A stretch of 64,000 nt of DNA, taken from assembly GCF_000771875.1 (NCBI RefSeq), contig NZ_JPXX01000020.1:1-64000 (forward strand), in the 5' to 3' direction. Below the pieces are notes generated by a model. That model had not been told where the DNA came from, did not search any database, and saw only the letters and a list, made by a program, of their open reading frames with translations. The stretch comes from Gallibacterium genomosp. 1 (GTDB taxonomy: Bacteria > Pseudomonadota > Gammaproteobacteria > Enterobacterales > Pasteurellaceae). Below are positions 8,758 through 18,486 of the stretch, piece after piece (within the stretch, counting starts at the first letter, position 1; the number at the start of each line of letters is the position of its first letter). Position numbers and translations under genes: made by a program.

Positions 8758-9915
8758 TTATAACGCTAAACGCAAAATCTCTTCTGCGGCTTTAATATCA
8801 ATATTTTTATGTTCACCGAGATTTTCTGTTTTGTGTTCTTTGAGTTTGCTTAACACGCTTGGGAATTGGCTGTCATCAATGCCGTGAACTGATAAGCGAG
8901 TTGGTGTTCCCATTTGTTCAAAGAAAGCTCGTGTTTTATCAATAGCAATACGAATCGCTTGTTCGCTGTCGTTGCCTTGATAACCCCAAACACGTTGAGC
9001 AAATTGTACCAATTTTTCTTTTTTAAATTCGCGTTGATGCCACATAATTGCAGGTACAATAATAGCTAAAGTTTGCCCGTGATCCAAACCGTATTGAGCT
9101 GTCAGTTCGTGACCAATGCCGTGTGAAGCCCAGTCTTGCGGTACACCGACACCAAGAATGCCGTTTAATGCCATTGTTGCTGCCCACATAATATTGGCAC
9201 GCACATCATAATTTTCTGGCTCAAGTAATGCTTTTGGACCTTCTTCAATCAATGTTAAGAAGACACCTTCGGCAAAACGATCTTGAACTTTGGCATCGAC
9301 TGGATAGGTCATATATTGCTCGAAAGTATGCACAAATGCATCGACAACGCCATTTGCAGTTTGTTTGGCAGGCAAAGAGAAAGTGGTGGTTGGATCAAGC
9401 ACGGAAAATTGTGGTTTGACAAACGGTGAGAAGAAGCCAAGTTTATCTTGGGTCTCTTTACGGCTGACCACCGCATTACCGTTCATTTCGGAGCCGGTTG
9501 CTGGTAGCGTAAGAATTGCACCTATTGGTAATGCACTTTTAATTACAGTGCCGTGACTTTTCACGATTTCCCATTCGTCACCTTGGAAATTGATGGCGGT
9601 AGCAATAAATTTTGTACCATCTAACACTGAACCACCACCGACAGCAAGCAGAAAATCTACTTTTTCACGGCGACCAAGCTCAACCGCTTTCATTAATGTT
9701 GAAAATTGTGGGTTAGGTTCAATGCCAGAAAATTCAACAATTTCAAAGCCTTTTAATACGTCTAGCACCTGATCGTAAACACCGTTTCTTTTAATGCTGC
9801 CACCGCCATAAGTCATTAAGATTTTTGCGCCGGTAGGAATTTGGTTTTTAATTTCAGCAATTTGACCTTTACCGAACAATATTTTAGTTGGTAGGTGTAA
9901 AGTAAAGTTAAACAT
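8758..9915 (-). CDS. yqhD: Iron-containing alcohol dehydrogenase, YqhD-type NADPH aldehyde reductase
   Basis: The family reduces short-chain and lipid-derived aldehydes with NADPH. The product has 385 residues, close to E. coli YqhD at 387. The N-terminal domain has the cofactor motif GGGSVLDGTKF (about 93-103). The metal ligands are visible as Asp192 and His196 (GVVDAFVHTFEQY), His265 (DWASHGIGHE) and His279 (GLDHGQT). The start lies one base after the ridA stop, so translation is probably coupled and both come from the argF/mutS-side transcript or a ridA promoter. With hchA nearby, a carbonyl-detoxification role is a reasonable inference. Confidence 0.88.
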   Translation of the reverse strand: MFNFTLHLPTKILFGKGQIAEIKNQIPTGAKILMTYGGGSIKRNGVYDQVLDVLKGFEIVEFSGIEPNPQFSTLMKAVELGRREKVDFLLAVGGGSVLDGTKFIATAINFQGDEWEIVKSHGTVIKSALPIGAILTLPATGSEMNGNAVVSRKETQDKLGFFSPFVKPQFSVLDPTTTFSLPAKQTANGVVDAFVHTFEQYMTYPVDAKVQDRFAEGVFLTLIEEGPKALLEPENYDVRANIMWAATMALNGILGVGVPQDWASHGIGHELTAQYGLDHGQTLAIIVPAIMWHQREFKKEKLVQFAQRVWGYQGNDSEQAIRIAIDKTRAFFEQMGTPTRLSVHGIDDSQFPSVLSKLKEHKTENLGEHKNIDIKAAEEILRLAL

Positions 9916-9916
9916 A

Positions 9917-10306
9917 TTATTTTCTCACAGCAATTGCTTCAATTTCCAAACCGACATCTTTCGGTAAACGGGCAACTTCAACACAAGAGCGTGCCGGAAA
10001 ACTTGGATGATTATTTTGTTGGAAGAAACGTTCATATTCTGCATTGATGATGGCAAATTGATTTAAATCTTTGACAAATACGGTTGTTTTTACAATATCA
10101 GACACTTTTAAACCGGCTTGTTCAACGATAGCTTTAATATTTTCTAATGATTGACGAGCTTGCGCTACAATGTCGTTTGGAATTTCGCCGGTGAGTGGAT
10201 TAACCGGAATTTGCCCTGAAGTAAGTACAAGATTACCTAAATCAACTGCTTGTACATAAGGACCAATCGCCGCCGGTGCTTTTTCTGTGTGAATAATTTT
10301 AGTCAT
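9917..10306 (-). CDS. ridA: RidA family 2-iminobutanoate/2-iminopropanoate deaminase
   Basis: Small trimeric cytosolic enzyme that hydrolyses reactive enamine/imine intermediates released by PLP enzymes. The 129 residues match the usual RidA length. The signature PARSCVEVARLPKDVGLEIEAIA near the C-terminus contains the conserved Arg (about residue 106), and the N-terminal IGPYVQAVDLGNLVLTSGQIP is typical. It lies between argF (51 bases upstream) and yqhD (1 base downstream) on the same strand, so co-transcription is likely. Confidence 0.93.
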   Translation of the reverse strand: MTKIIHTEKAPAAIGPYVQAVDLGNLVLTSGQIPVNPLTGEIPNDIVAQARQSLENIKAIVEQAGLKVSDIVKTTVFVKDLNQFAIINAEYERFFQQNNHPSFPARSCVEVARLPKDVGLEIEAIAVRK

Positions 10307-10357
10307 CGTTTTTTCCTTATTGTTTGTGAAAAATGAATCGGTATTTACCGATATGAT

Positions 10358-11359
10358 TTAAGCTAAAGTTGCTACCATTACCGCTTTGATGGTGTGCATT
10401 CTGTTTTCTGCTTCATCAAAGACGATCGAAGCTTCAGATTCAAAAACGTCATCTGTTACTTCTAAGCCGTTCATTCCATATTTTTCTGCCATTTTTTTGC
10501 CGATAACAGTATTTTCATCGTGGAATGATGGCAAGCAATGCATAAATTTCACGTTAGGATTGCCAGTGAGCGCCATTAATTTGGCATTAACCTGATATGG
10601 CTTCATTAGCTCAATGCGTTCTGCCCACGCACTTTCCGGTTCGCCCATCGAAACCCAAATATCGGTGTAGATAAAATCAACATCTTTTATGCCGGCTTCA
10701 ACATCTTCAGTACAGGTAATGTTTGCTCCTGTCTGTTTAGCCATTTCAGCCACTTCATCGAGTAATTTATGTTCCGGAAAGAATTGTTTCGGGCCGACCA
10801 AACGTAAATCTAACCCCATCAGCGCAGCACCCTCAACAAAAGAGTTTCCCATATTATTGCGAGCATCGCCGAGATAAGCAAGTTTCATTTGATCAAGACG
10901 TTTACCTTTGCCGTGTTCCAACATTGTTAAGAAGTCTGCCAAAATTTGTGTTGGGTGAAATTCATCGGTTAAGCCATTCCAAACCGGAACACCAGAATAA
11001 TTCGCCAATGTTTCGACCAATTCTTGACCATAGCCACGATATTGAATAGCGTCATACATTCTGCCCAACACGCGCGCGGTGTCTTTCATACTCTCTTTAT
11101 GCCCGATTTGTGAACCGCTAGGGCCGATATAAGAAACGTTAGCACCTTGATCAAACGCACTTACTTCAAATGCAGAACGGGTGCGGGTTGAGGTTTTCTC
11201 AAACACCAATGCGATATTTTTACCTTTTAAGCGCGGCTGTTCGGTGCCGGCATATTTTGCTTTTTTTAGTTCGGCGGCTAAATCAAGCAAAAACTGGATC
11301 TCTTGTGGTGTGAAATCCATTAAACGTAAAAAATGACGTTGACGTAAATTGATTGGCAT
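10358..11359 (-). CDS. argF: Ornithine carbamoyltransferase
   Basis: Makes citrulline from carbamoyl phosphate and ornithine. The 333 residues have the carbamoyl-phosphate site STRTR (57-61), HPTQ (about 134-137), the ornithine-loop region and HCLP (about 274-277) of the family. It could be the anabolic argF or the catabolic arcB; no arcA or arcC is adjacent, so argF is used here. It begins 27 bases after the mutS stop on the same strand, leaving little room for a separate promoter or an ArgR operator. Confidence 0.9.
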   Translation of the reverse strand: MPINLRQRHFLRLMDFTPQEIQFLLDLAAELKKAKYAGTEQPRLKGKNIALVFEKTSTRTRSAFEVSAFDQGANVSYIGPSGSQIGHKESMKDTARVLGRMYDAIQYRGYGQELVETLANYSGVPVWNGLTDEFHPTQILADFLTMLEHGKGKRLDQMKLAYLGDARNNMGNSFVEGAALMGLDLRLVGPKQFFPEHKLLDEVAEMAKQTGANITCTEDVEAGIKDVDFIYTDIWVSMGEPESAWAERIELMKPYQVNAKLMALTGNPNVKFMHCLPSFHDENTVIGKKMAEKYGMNGLEVTDDVFESEASIVFDEAENRMHTIKAVMVATLA

Positions 11360-11386
11360 AACATTTTCCTCTGTTGTGTTAACTGA

Positions 11387-13972
11387 TTAAGATTGTTGTA
11401 ATTTTTTAAGTTGATATAACATTGTCAGTGCCTGTTTCGGCGTTAAATCATCCGGATCAATCTGTGCTAATTGTTGCAAAATTGCTTCGCTGTTTGCATC
11501 AAATTCTGGTTCCGGATTGAAATCCAGCTCGTTTTGGTAATCATTAATTCGGCTGTTTTGAAACGAAAGTTTTTCCAACTGTTTTAATTTTTGTTTTGCC
11601 AGTTGGATAACCGCTTTAGGTACGCCGGCAAGTTGTGCCACTGCAATACCGTAACTTTTATTGGCTGCGCCTTCCTGCACTGAATGCATAAATGCAATCG
11701 TATCATTATGCTCTTTAGCGTCAAGATGAATATTGATACAACCTGACAACTGTTGCGGTAAAGAGGTCAATTCAAAATAGTGGGTGGCGAACAGTGTTAA
11801 GGATTTGAGTTGTGTTGCCAACCATTCCGCACACGCCCAAGCTAGGGAAAGACCGTCATAAGTAGAAGTACCACGCCCGATTTCATCAATTAATACTAAA
11901 CTTTGTGGCGTGGCTTGATGAAGAATATTCGCCATTTCACTCATTTCAACCATAAATGTGGAGCGACCAGATGCTAAATCATCGGATGCACCAATACGGG
12001 TAAAAATACGATCTATCGGTCCAATAACTGCCTGTTGAGCCGGAACAAAACTGCCGATATACGCCATTAAGGTGATTAATGCGGTTTGGCGCATATAGGT
12101 ACTTTTACCACCCATATTGGGGCCTGTGATAATCAAAAGGTGGCGTTTTTGATTGAGTTCAAGTGGATTGGCAATAAATGGATCTTGTAAAACGGTTTCT
12201 ACTACTGGATGGCGACCTGCTTCAATGCTAATTAGTGTTTGTTCGCTGAAGGTCGGAGCAACATAATTCAATGTTTCCGCACGTTCTGCTAAATTTGCTA
12301 ATACATCTAGTTCGGCTAAGGCCAAACTTGTTGTTTGTAACGCTGGAAGATGAGGTAACAACAAATCGAACAGTTCATCATAAAGTTGTTTTTCTAATGC
12401 TAAGGCAGCACCTTTTGCCTTTAAGACTTTATCTTCGTAATCTTTTAATTCCGGTATAATAAAACGTTCCGCATTTTTTAAGGTTTGGCGTCGAATATAG
12501 TGTGTTGGTGCGCGTTCTGCTTGACCTCGGCTAATTTGAATATAATAACCGTGAACAGCGTTATAACCGATTTTTAGTGTGTCAATGCCAGTTTGTTGCC
12601 GTTCTCGAATTTCTAAATTTTCTAGATATTGTGTTGCTCCGGTAGCCAAATCACGCCATTCATCCAACTCCTGATGATAACCGGAGGCAATCACACCGCC
12701 ATCACGAATTAATAAAGGTGGTGTTTCGATGATTGCACGAGCTAATAATGTAAATAATTCACTAAAATCCTGTAATTTTGACAGCAGTGTATCAAACTGC
12801 TGATTCTGATTATGTTGTTGTAAAAGCTGGATAATTTCTGGTAATTGCCCTAATGCTTGACGTAAACGGGTTAAATCACGCGGACGAGCAGAACGTAATG
12901 CAATACGTGCTAAAATACGTTCCATATCCCCGATTTGTTTTAATAGCGGTTTAAAATCGGAATAAAGTTCCTGCTGCATAAGATTTTTAACAGCTTTTTG
13001 ACGGATTAATAATGGCTTTTTGTTGCGTAATGGCTGATGAATCCAACGTTTAAGTAGGCGACTACCCATTGGAGTATTGCAGTAATCAAGTACGGAAGCG
13101 AGCGTGTTTTCAGTACCGCCGGCAAGGTTTTGTGTTAATTCTAAATTACGGCGAGAAGCGACATCAATCACAATAAAATCGTTCTCTTGAGAGAGTGAAA
13201 TTGCATTGATGTGTGGCAATGCGGTGCGTTGTGTTTCTTTAGCATATTGCAATAAACAACCGGCAGCACATAAAGCCACAATCGCTGTTTCGACACCAAA
13301 GCCTTTGAGATCCTGTGTACCGAATTGTTTAGTCAATAATTTGATTGCGGTAACCAGTTCAAACTCCCAGTTTGGACGACGACGTAATCCTTTGTAGGGT
13401 TCCAGCAGTTTGATATAAGCAAAATCTTCTGGATAAAGAATTTCAACTGGCATAATGCGTTGCAACTCAGTTGTTAAAGCAATTTCATTTGAATGTTCGC
13501 TGATTTGGAAACGCCCTGATGTCATATCTAGTGTTGCCAAACCAAAAATTTTCTTTTCATAATAAACACAGGCGATAAGGTTATCCTGTCGCTCTTGTAA
13601 TAATGCTTCATCACTGATAGTGCCGGGGGTTACAATGCGTACAATTTTGCGCTCAACCGGCCCTTTACTTGTCGCTGGATCGCCAATCTGTTCACAAATA
13701 GCAACCGACTCACCTAATTGCACCAGTTTTGCTAAATACCCTTCTACGGCGTGATAAGGAACTCCCGCCATTGGGATTGGATCGCCATCGGTTTTGCCAC
13801 GTTTAGTTAATGAAATATCTAAGAGTTGTGATGCACGTTTGGCATCATCAAAAAACAGTTCATAAAAATCTCCCATACGATAAAACAGCAAAATATCGGG
13901 ATGTTCCGCTTTAATTTTTAAATATTGCTGCATCATCGGGGTAAAAGAAGAAATATTGCTCTCTAAAGTCAT
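11387..13972 (-). CDS. mutS: DNA mismatch repair protein MutS
   Basis: Recognises base mismatches and small loops and starts methyl-directed repair with MutL and MutH. The 861-residue protein has the mismatch-contacting Phe36-x-Glu38 in GDFYELF, the connector/lever core, and the ABC-type ATPase near residue 615 (Walker [11 protein letters not shown]), then [10 protein letters not shown] and the Walker [12 protein letters not shown]. The C-terminal tetramerisation tail is present. It is divergent from recA across about 210 bases. Length and motifs are intact, so no mutator defect is visible. Confidence 0.97.
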   Translation of the reverse strand: MTLESNISSFTPMMQQYLKIKAEHPDILLFYRMGDFYELFFDDAKRASQLLDISLTKRGKTDGDPIPMAGVPYHAVEGYLAKLVQLGESVAICEQIGDPATSKGPVERKIVRIVTPGTISDEALLQERQDNLIACVYYEKKIFGLATLDMTSGRFQISEHSNEIALTTELQRIMPVEILYPEDFAYIKLLEPYKGLRRRPNWEFELVTAIKLLTKQFGTQDLKGFGVETAIVALCAAGCLLQYAKETQRTALPHINAISLSQENDFIVIDVASRRNLELTQNLAGGTENTLASVLDYCNTPMGSRLLKRWIHQPLRNKKPLLIRQKAVKNLMQQELYSDFKPLLKQIGDMERILARIALRSARPRDLTRLRQALGQLPEIIQLLQQHNQNQQFDTLLSKLQDFSELFTLLARAIIETPPLLIRDGGVIASGYHQELDEWRDLATGATQYLENLEIRERQQTGIDTLKIGYNAVHGYYIQISRGQAERAPTHYIRRQTLKNAERFIIPELKDYEDKVLKAKGAALALEKQLYDELFDLLLPHLPALQTTSLALAELDVLANLAERAETLNYVAPTFSEQTLISIEAGRHPVVETVLQDPFIANPLELNQKRHLLIITGPNMGGKSTYMRQTALITLMAYIGSFVPAQQAVIGPIDRIFTRIGASDDLASGRSTFMVEMSEMANILHQATPQSLVLIDEIGRGTSTYDGLSLAWACAEWLATQLKSLTLFATHYFELTSLPQQLSGCINIHLDAKEHNDTIAFMHSVQEGAANKSYGIAVAQLAGVPKAVIQLAKQKLKQLEKLSFQNSRINDYQNELDFNPEPEFDANSEAILQQLAQIDPDDLTPKQALTMLYQLKKLQQS

Positions 13973-14108
13973 AATTATTATCCTTTTTGCTGGATGAATA
14001 GTATAAAAGATGATGAAACAAAGCGAAAGTTACAAACAGTCAGCAATATAAAATGTGTAAAAATTTGGAAGCACACTCACAGTTTTAATTATTGGTAACA
14101 TAAAATAC

Positions 14109-14136
14109 TTGATACTGTATGGTTATACAGTATAAT
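14109..14136 (+). promoter_or_regulatory. recA promoter with embedded LexA (SOS) box
   Basis: TACTGTATGGTTATACAGTA at 14113-14132 is a near-perfect LexA operator (CTG-N10-CAG). It overlaps a strong sigma-70 promoter, TTGATA (14109-14114) and TATAAT (14131-14136) with a 16-base spacer. LexA binding would therefore block RNA polymerase directly. This is seen in the sequence; SOS control of recA is established for gammaproteobacteria. Confidence 0.93.
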
Positions 14137-14181
14137 AGGCAAAAAAATTCCTCTTAGTTTATAAATAAAAGGGCAATGAAT

Positions 14182-15249
14182 ATGACAACAAATAATGAAG
14201 ATAAAGAAAGAGCGCTGGCAGCAGCATTAGGGCAAATTGAAAAACAATTTGGTAAAGGTTCAATTATGCGCCTTGGTGATACACAGACGTTAGATGTGGA
14301 AGCGGTTTCTACCGGTTCATTGGCGTTGGATGTGGCGTTAGGTATCGGTGGTTTGCCAATGGGGCGAATCGTTGAGATTTTCGGGCCTGAATCTTCAGGG
14401 AAAACGACATTAACTTTATCTGTGATTGCGCAAGCACAAAAAGAAGGGAAAACCTGTGCCTTTATTGATGCGGAACACGCATTAGATCCTATTTATGCTT
14501 CTAAACTGGGCGTTGATGTGCAATCCCTTTTGGTTTCTCAACCGGATAACGGCGAACAAGCGTTAGAAATTTGTGATGCTTTAGTCCGTTCCGGAGCGGT
14601 GGATGTTATTATTATTGACTCTGTAGCAGCATTAACACCGAAAGCGGAAATTGAAGGTGATATGGGGGATTCCCATATGGGGCTACAGGCTCGTTTAATG
14701 TCTCAAGCATTGCGTAAACTTACCGGTCATATCAAAACAGCAAACTGTTTAGTGGTATTTATTAACCAAATTCGTATGAAAATTGGTGTTATGTTTGGTA
14801 ATCCTGAAACAACAACCGGTGGTAATGCATTAAAATTCTACGCTTCTGTGCGTTTAGATATTCGCCGCACAGGTTCAATTACTGATGGCGATGAGGTAAT
14901 TGGTAATGACACTAGAGTTAAAGTAGTGAAAAATAAAGTAGCAGCACCATTTAGACAAGCTGAATTCCAAATTCTCTACGGAGAAGGTATTTCTAAAAAC
15001 GGTGAGTTAATCGAATTGGGTGTAAAACATAAATTGCTCAATAAATCAGGTGCTTGGTACTCTTACAATGATGAAAAGATTGGACAAGGTCGTACCAATG
15101 CAATGAAGTGGCTTGCTGAACATCCAGATGTGGCTGTCGAGTTGGAACGCAAATTACGTGAAGAGTTGCTTTCCAATCCTGAACAATTGTTAGTAGCGGA
15201 TGATACAGAAAAACAACCAGAAGATGATGCATTAAATTTTGGTGAATAA
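14182..15249 (+). CDS. recA: Recombinase RecA
   Basis: Forms the ATP-dependent filament on single-stranded DNA for homologous recombination, and stimulates LexA self-cleavage. About 355 residues. Walker [10 protein letters not shown], the '[23 protein letters not shown]' region around L1, and loop L2 with [20 protein letters not shown] are all present, as is an acidic C-terminal tail. An in-frame ATG exists at 14176, but GGG at 14171-14173 is spaced correctly only for 14182, which also matches other RecA starts. A LexA box sits in the promoter; a terminator and then recX follow. Confidence 0.98.
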   Translation: MTTNNEDKERALAAALGQIEKQFGKGSIMRLGDTQTLDVEAVSTGSLALDVALGIGGLPMGRIVEIFGPESSGKTTLTLSVIAQAQKEGKTCAFIDAEHALDPIYASKLGVDVQSLLVSQPDNGEQALEICDALVRSGAVDVIIIDSVAALTPKAEIEGDMGDSHMGLQARLMSQALRKLTGHIKTANCLVVFINQIRMKIGVMFGNPETTTGGNALKFYASVRLDIRRTGSITDGDEVIGNDTRVKVVKNKVAAPFRQAEFQILYGEGISKNGELIELGVKHKLLNKSGAWYSYNDEKIGQGRTNAMKWLAEHPDVAVELERKLREELLSNPEQLLVADDTEKQPEDDALNFGE

Positions 15250-15260
15250 TACCCTCAATA

Positions 15261-15301
15261 TCCCTGCCTAAAATTAATAGTTTGAGCGGCAGGGATTTTT
15301 T
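15261..15301 (+). terminator. Terminator between recA and recX
   Basis: TCCCTGCC (15261-15268) pairs with GGCAGGGA (15288-15295) across a 19-base loop and is followed by six T. As in E. coli, partial read-through into recX would keep RecX much lower than RecA. Confidence 0.8.
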
Positions 15302-15387
15302 CAATTTAGATAACATACAAATAGCTTGGTTATTTTAACCATTGCTTGTTATGTTCTCTCTTCAATAATATGAAAAGCGATTGAATT

Positions 15388-15831
15388 ATGGAAAATCTTG
15401 CCCTTAATTATGTGTTGAAATTGTTGGAAATTCGAGATTACAGCGAATATGAATTACGTTGTAAGATGCAAGCAAAAGCCTTCTCAGAACAGGAAATAGA
15501 ACAAACTATTGCGAAATGTCAGGAGAAAAATTGGCAAAATGATTTTCGCTTCTGTGAGAATTTCTTACTTTCGAGAGTACACAAAGGTTATGGATTACAA
15601 CGTATTAAACAGGAGTTACAGCAAAAAGGTATTCAAAACGAAGTGATACAACACGCACTGGAACAAGCTGATATTGATTGGTATGCGTTAGCACAGCAGA
15701 CGTTGGCAAAGAAATTTCCTGATTACGCTACAGTTTCCGATTTTAAAACCAAGCAAAAAATGTGGCGTTTTTTATTATCACGCGGTTTTTCTCAAGAAGA
15801 AATTTCAGAAGCGTTCAAACCGCAGGATTAG
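15388..15831 (+). CDS. recX: Regulatory protein RecX
   Basis: Binds RecA filaments and limits their extension and activity. The 147-residue protein shows the three-helix repeats of RecX (YVLKLLEIRDYSEYELRCKM; then RVHKGYGLQRIKQELQQKGI; then KMWRFLLSRGFSQEEISEAF). It lies 138 bases after recA behind a terminator, the conserved arrangement in proteobacteria, and so presumably belongs to the SOS response by read-through. Confidence 0.92.
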   Translation: MENLALNYVLKLLEIRDYSEYELRCKMQAKAFSEQEIEQTIAKCQEKNWQNDFRFCENFLLSRVHKGYGLQRIKQELQQKGIQNEVIQHALEQADIDWYALAQQTLAKKFPDYATVSDFKTKQKMWRFLLSRGFSQEEISEAFKPQD

Positions 15832-15914
15832 TGTTGAAATCCATTCGCGACTTCCCTATTTGTGCGGTAGAATAGACCGATTTTTTAACCTAGATAGAAG
15901 GGAAAAGATAAGAG

Positions 15915-16787
15915 ATGAATTTTATCGGTAAGTTAATCGGGATTATTGTCGGTTTTAAATTCGGCGGCTTTTTTGGCGCAATTTTCGGCGCTATTTTAGG
16001 GCATTTTGCTGATAAAAAATTATACGAGTTGGGCAGTGTACGTTCCTCTTTATTCGGGCGTTCTGTTTCACGTCAATCTCTATTTATGCAAACCACTTTT
16101 GCAGTAATGGGGCATTTGAGTAAGTCAAAAGGTCGGGTTACTGAAGAAGATATTCAATTGGCTAATATGTTTATGGATCGTATGCAGCTTGATGAAGCTC
16201 ATCGACAATTGGCAAAAGCGGCATTTACACGAGGGAAAGAGGCTGATTTCCCGATTCGTCAAGCTATTAGAGAATTTAGAATTGGGTGTGGACAGCGTAC
16301 TGATTTGTTGAGGATGTTTTTGGAAATTCAAATTCAAACGGCGCTGGCAGATCAAGAATTGCATCCGAATGAAAAAGAGGTATTGTTCATTGTTGCCGAA
16401 GAATTGGGTTATTCAAGAATGCAATTTGAGCAGATGTTGGCGATGATTTATGCAGCACGTCAATTTTCTCAAGGCGGTTTTTATCGTCAATACCAACAAC
16501 AAAATGGCGATTATCAATATCAACAATCCTACGGCGGATACCAAAATACGGCGCAAAGTTCTTCCGGGCCGACACTTGAAGATGCTTATCGTGTGTTAGG
16601 TGTATCGGAAGAAGATGATCGAACCGCAGTGAAAAGAGCTTATCGTAAATTAATGAATGAACATCATCCAGATAAATTGATTGCGAAAGGGTTGCCGGAA
16701 CAGATGATGGAGATGGCAAAAGAGAAAGCCCAACAAATTCAAGCTGCCTATGATTTGATCTGTAAGGTCAAAGGCTGGAAGAAATAA
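15915..16787 (+). CDS. djlA: Membrane-anchored DnaJ-like co-chaperone DjlA
   Basis: Stimulates DnaK ATPase from the inner membrane. The 290 residues begin with a glycine-rich transmembrane segment (about 4-30: IGIIVGFKFGGFFGAIFG). A TerB-like helical domain (about 55-180), a glutamine/tyrosine-rich linker and a C-terminal J domain with HPD at 251-253 follow. This is the canonical DjlA order and length. dusC starts 6 bases after its stop, suggesting an operon djlA-dusC-yjjG. Confidence 0.93.
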   Translation: MNFIGKLIGIIVGFKFGGFFGAIFGAILGHFADKKLYELGSVRSSLFGRSVSRQSLFMQTTFAVMGHLSKSKGRVTEEDIQLANMFMDRMQLDEAHRQLAKAAFTRGKEADFPIRQAIREFRIGCGQRTDLLRMFLEIQIQTALADQELHPNEKEVLFIVAEELGYSRMQFEQMLAMIYAARQFSQGGFYRQYQQQNGDYQYQQSYGGYQNTAQSSSGPTLEDAYRVLGVSEEDDRTAVKRAYRKLMNEHHPDKLIAKGLPEQMMEMAKEKAQQIQAAYDLICKVKGWKK

Positions 16788-16793
16788 AATAGA

Positions 16794-17738
16794 ATGCGTT
16801 TAATTTTAGCACCTATGCAAGGGGTGCTTGATCCGTTTATGCGTCAGCTTTTAACCTCTTGTAATAATTATGATCTTTGTGTGTCTGAATTTGTTCGTGT
16901 CGTTGACCAGTTATTACCGAAGAAGGTTTTTTATCGGCTTTGTCCTGAATTGTATCAGCAGGGTTACACAGATAGTGCCACACCGGTAAGAGTTCAGTTG
17001 TTAGGGCAACATCCGCAATGGTTGGCAGAAAATGCTAACTTGGCGATTGAATTGGGATCTCACGGCATTGATCTTAATTGCGGTTGTCCTTCAAAAACTG
17101 TTAATGGTAGTTGTGGCGGAGCGAGTTTGTTAAAACAGCCAGAACTGATTTATCAAGCAACCAAAGCAATTCGCCAAGCGGTAAGTTCTGAAAAAATAGT
17201 TAGTGTGAAAGTGCGTTTAGGCTGGGACGATAAACAAAAAGCACTGGAAATTGCCGATGCTGTACAGCAAGGCGGTGCTGATGAGATTGCAATTCACGGT
17301 AGAACAAAAATGGATGGTTATCGTGCTGATAAAATTGATTGGCAGAAAATTGGAGAAGTGCGACAAAAATTATCTATTCCGGTGATTGCTAATGGTGAAA
17401 TTTTTAATGCGCAACAGGCACAGGAATGTCTTGCCGTTACCGGTTGTGAAGATTTAATGGTGGCTCGCGGTGCATTGCAAATTCCCAATTTGAGCTATGT
17501 CATTAAAGACAATAACGAGGTAATGTCGTGGCGGAACACTTTGATTTTATTGCAATATTATAGTCGTGTTGATAATCAATGGGATAGCGGTTGGTATCAT
17601 TTATCCCGTATTAAGCAGTGGCTTAGATTTTTATCGAATCATTTTATTGAAGCGGAACAGCTATTTGCAAAATTGAAATATTGTCAAAACAATGTGGAAT
17701 TGCAAACTTTATTGGATAAGGAATGTGATGAAATATAA
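16794..17738 (+). CDS. dusC: tRNA-dihydrouridine(16) synthase DusC
   Basis: FMN enzyme that reduces uridine 16 in the tRNA D-loop. 314 residues. The TIM-barrel start [13 protein letters not shown], the catalytic Cys98 in NCGCPSK, and the FMN-binding stretches [19 protein letters not shown] and VIANGEI are visible. The residue pattern after Cys98 ([12 protein letters not shown]) and the C-terminal helical domain with RIKQWLRFL point to the DusC rather than the DusA/B subfamily. It overlaps the start of yjjG by 11 bases. Confidence 0.9.
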   Translation: MRLILAPMQGVLDPFMRQLLTSCNNYDLCVSEFVRVVDQLLPKKVFYRLCPELYQQGYTDSATPVRVQLLGQHPQWLAENANLAIELGSHGIDLNCGCPSKTVNGSCGGASLLKQPELIYQATKAIRQAVSSEKIVSVKVRLGWDDKQKALEIADAVQQGGADEIAIHGRTKMDGYRADKIDWQKIGEVRQKLSIPVIANGEIFNAQQAQECLAVTGCEDLMVARGALQIPNLSYVIKDNNEVMSWRNTLILLQYYSRVDNQWDSGWYHLSRIKQWLRFLSNHFIEAEQLFAKLKYCQNNVELQTLLDKECDEI

Positions 17739-18405
17739 CTGGATTCTTTTTGATGCGGATGAAACCTTATTCTCTTTTGACTCTTTTTCAGGGTTGAAAC
17801 GACTTTTCACTCACTATGATGTTGATTTTACACAAGAAGATTTTATTGAATATCAACAACTTAATAAACCTCTTTGGGTAGCTTATCAAGATGGAAAAAT
17901 AGATGCAAAAACCTTACAGGAACAACGTTTTAGTGAGTGGGGCAGGCGTTTGTCAGTGAAACCGGCGGAATTGAATCACGGCTTTTTATTGACAATGGCG
18001 GAAGTTTGTCGCCCGTTGGAAGGCGTGGTGGATTTGTTACAACAATTACAACATCGTGCTAAATTAGCCATTATTACCAACGGCTTTACCGCAATGCAGC
18101 AATTACGTTTGCAGAAAACGGGGTTAAGCGATTATTTTGAATTTGTGGTGGTTTCTGAAGAGATCGGCGTTTCTAAGCCACATCCTGATTTTTTCCATCA
18201 CGCTTTGCAGTTGGCAAAACCTCGACATAGTGAGGAGGTGTTAGTTGTGGGCGATACATTGGAATCGGATATTCTTGGCGGTAATAATGCTGGCTTGGAT
18301 ACCTGTTGGTTGCATTATGGTAGAGATAACCAAACTGCGATATCGCCGACTTATCAAATAGAAACGATTGCCGAATTGTTACCGTTAGTGGAGAAAAAAT
18401 CGTAA
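17728..18405 (+). CDS. yjjG: HAD-family pyrimidine 5'-nucleotidase YjjG
   Basis: Dephosphorylates nucleoside monophosphates, including non-canonical pyrimidines (house-cleaning role, known for E. coli YjjG). 225 residues from ATG 17728, chosen because AAGGA at 17718-17722 precedes it and the family starts at [14 protein letters not shown] motifs: I DADETL, II ITNGF, III the Lys in [25 protein letters not shown]. It overlaps the end of dusC. Its stop codon lies inside the TYR-box-like sequence of the next gene. Confidence 0.9.
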   Translation: MKYNWILFDADETLFSFDSFSGLKRLFTHYDVDFTQEDFIEYQQLNKPLWVAYQDGKIDAKTLQEQRFSEWGRRLSVKPAELNHGFLLTMAEVCRPLEGVVDLLQQLQHRAKLAIITNGFTAMQQLRLQKTGLSDYFEFVVVSEEIGVSKPHPDFFHHALQLAKPRHSEEVLVVGDTLESDILGGNNAGLDTCWLHYGRDNQTAISPTYQIETIAELLPLVEKKS

Positions 18406-18418
18406 ACTTTTCTTTACG
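18401..18418. promoter_or_regulatory. TYR box-like operator upstream of tyrR
   Basis: CGTAAACTTTTCTTTACG matches the TyrR-binding consensus TGTAAA-N6-TTTACA except for the outermost base on each side. It lies 69 bases before the tyrR start. E. coli tyrR is autorepressed by TyrR, so autoregulation is the natural reading. It is not a good terminator, being A/T-paired and without a T-run. Confidence 0.65.
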
Positions 18419-18438
18419 CTGTCTTTATTTCTATACGA

Positions 18439-18463
18439 ACTATCGGGTATTATAGCCGATAGT
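18439..18463. promoter_or_regulatory. 8-bp inverted repeat over the probable tyrR promoter
   Basis: ACTATCGG (18439-18446) and CCGATAGT (18456-18463) are exact complements. They flank a 9-base spacer that contains the -10-like TATTAT (18448-18453). The repeat looks like an operator or a leader stem; the binding protein is unknown. Confidence 0.4.
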
Positions 18464-18486
18464 ATAAAAATATGAGGAGATAAAAG

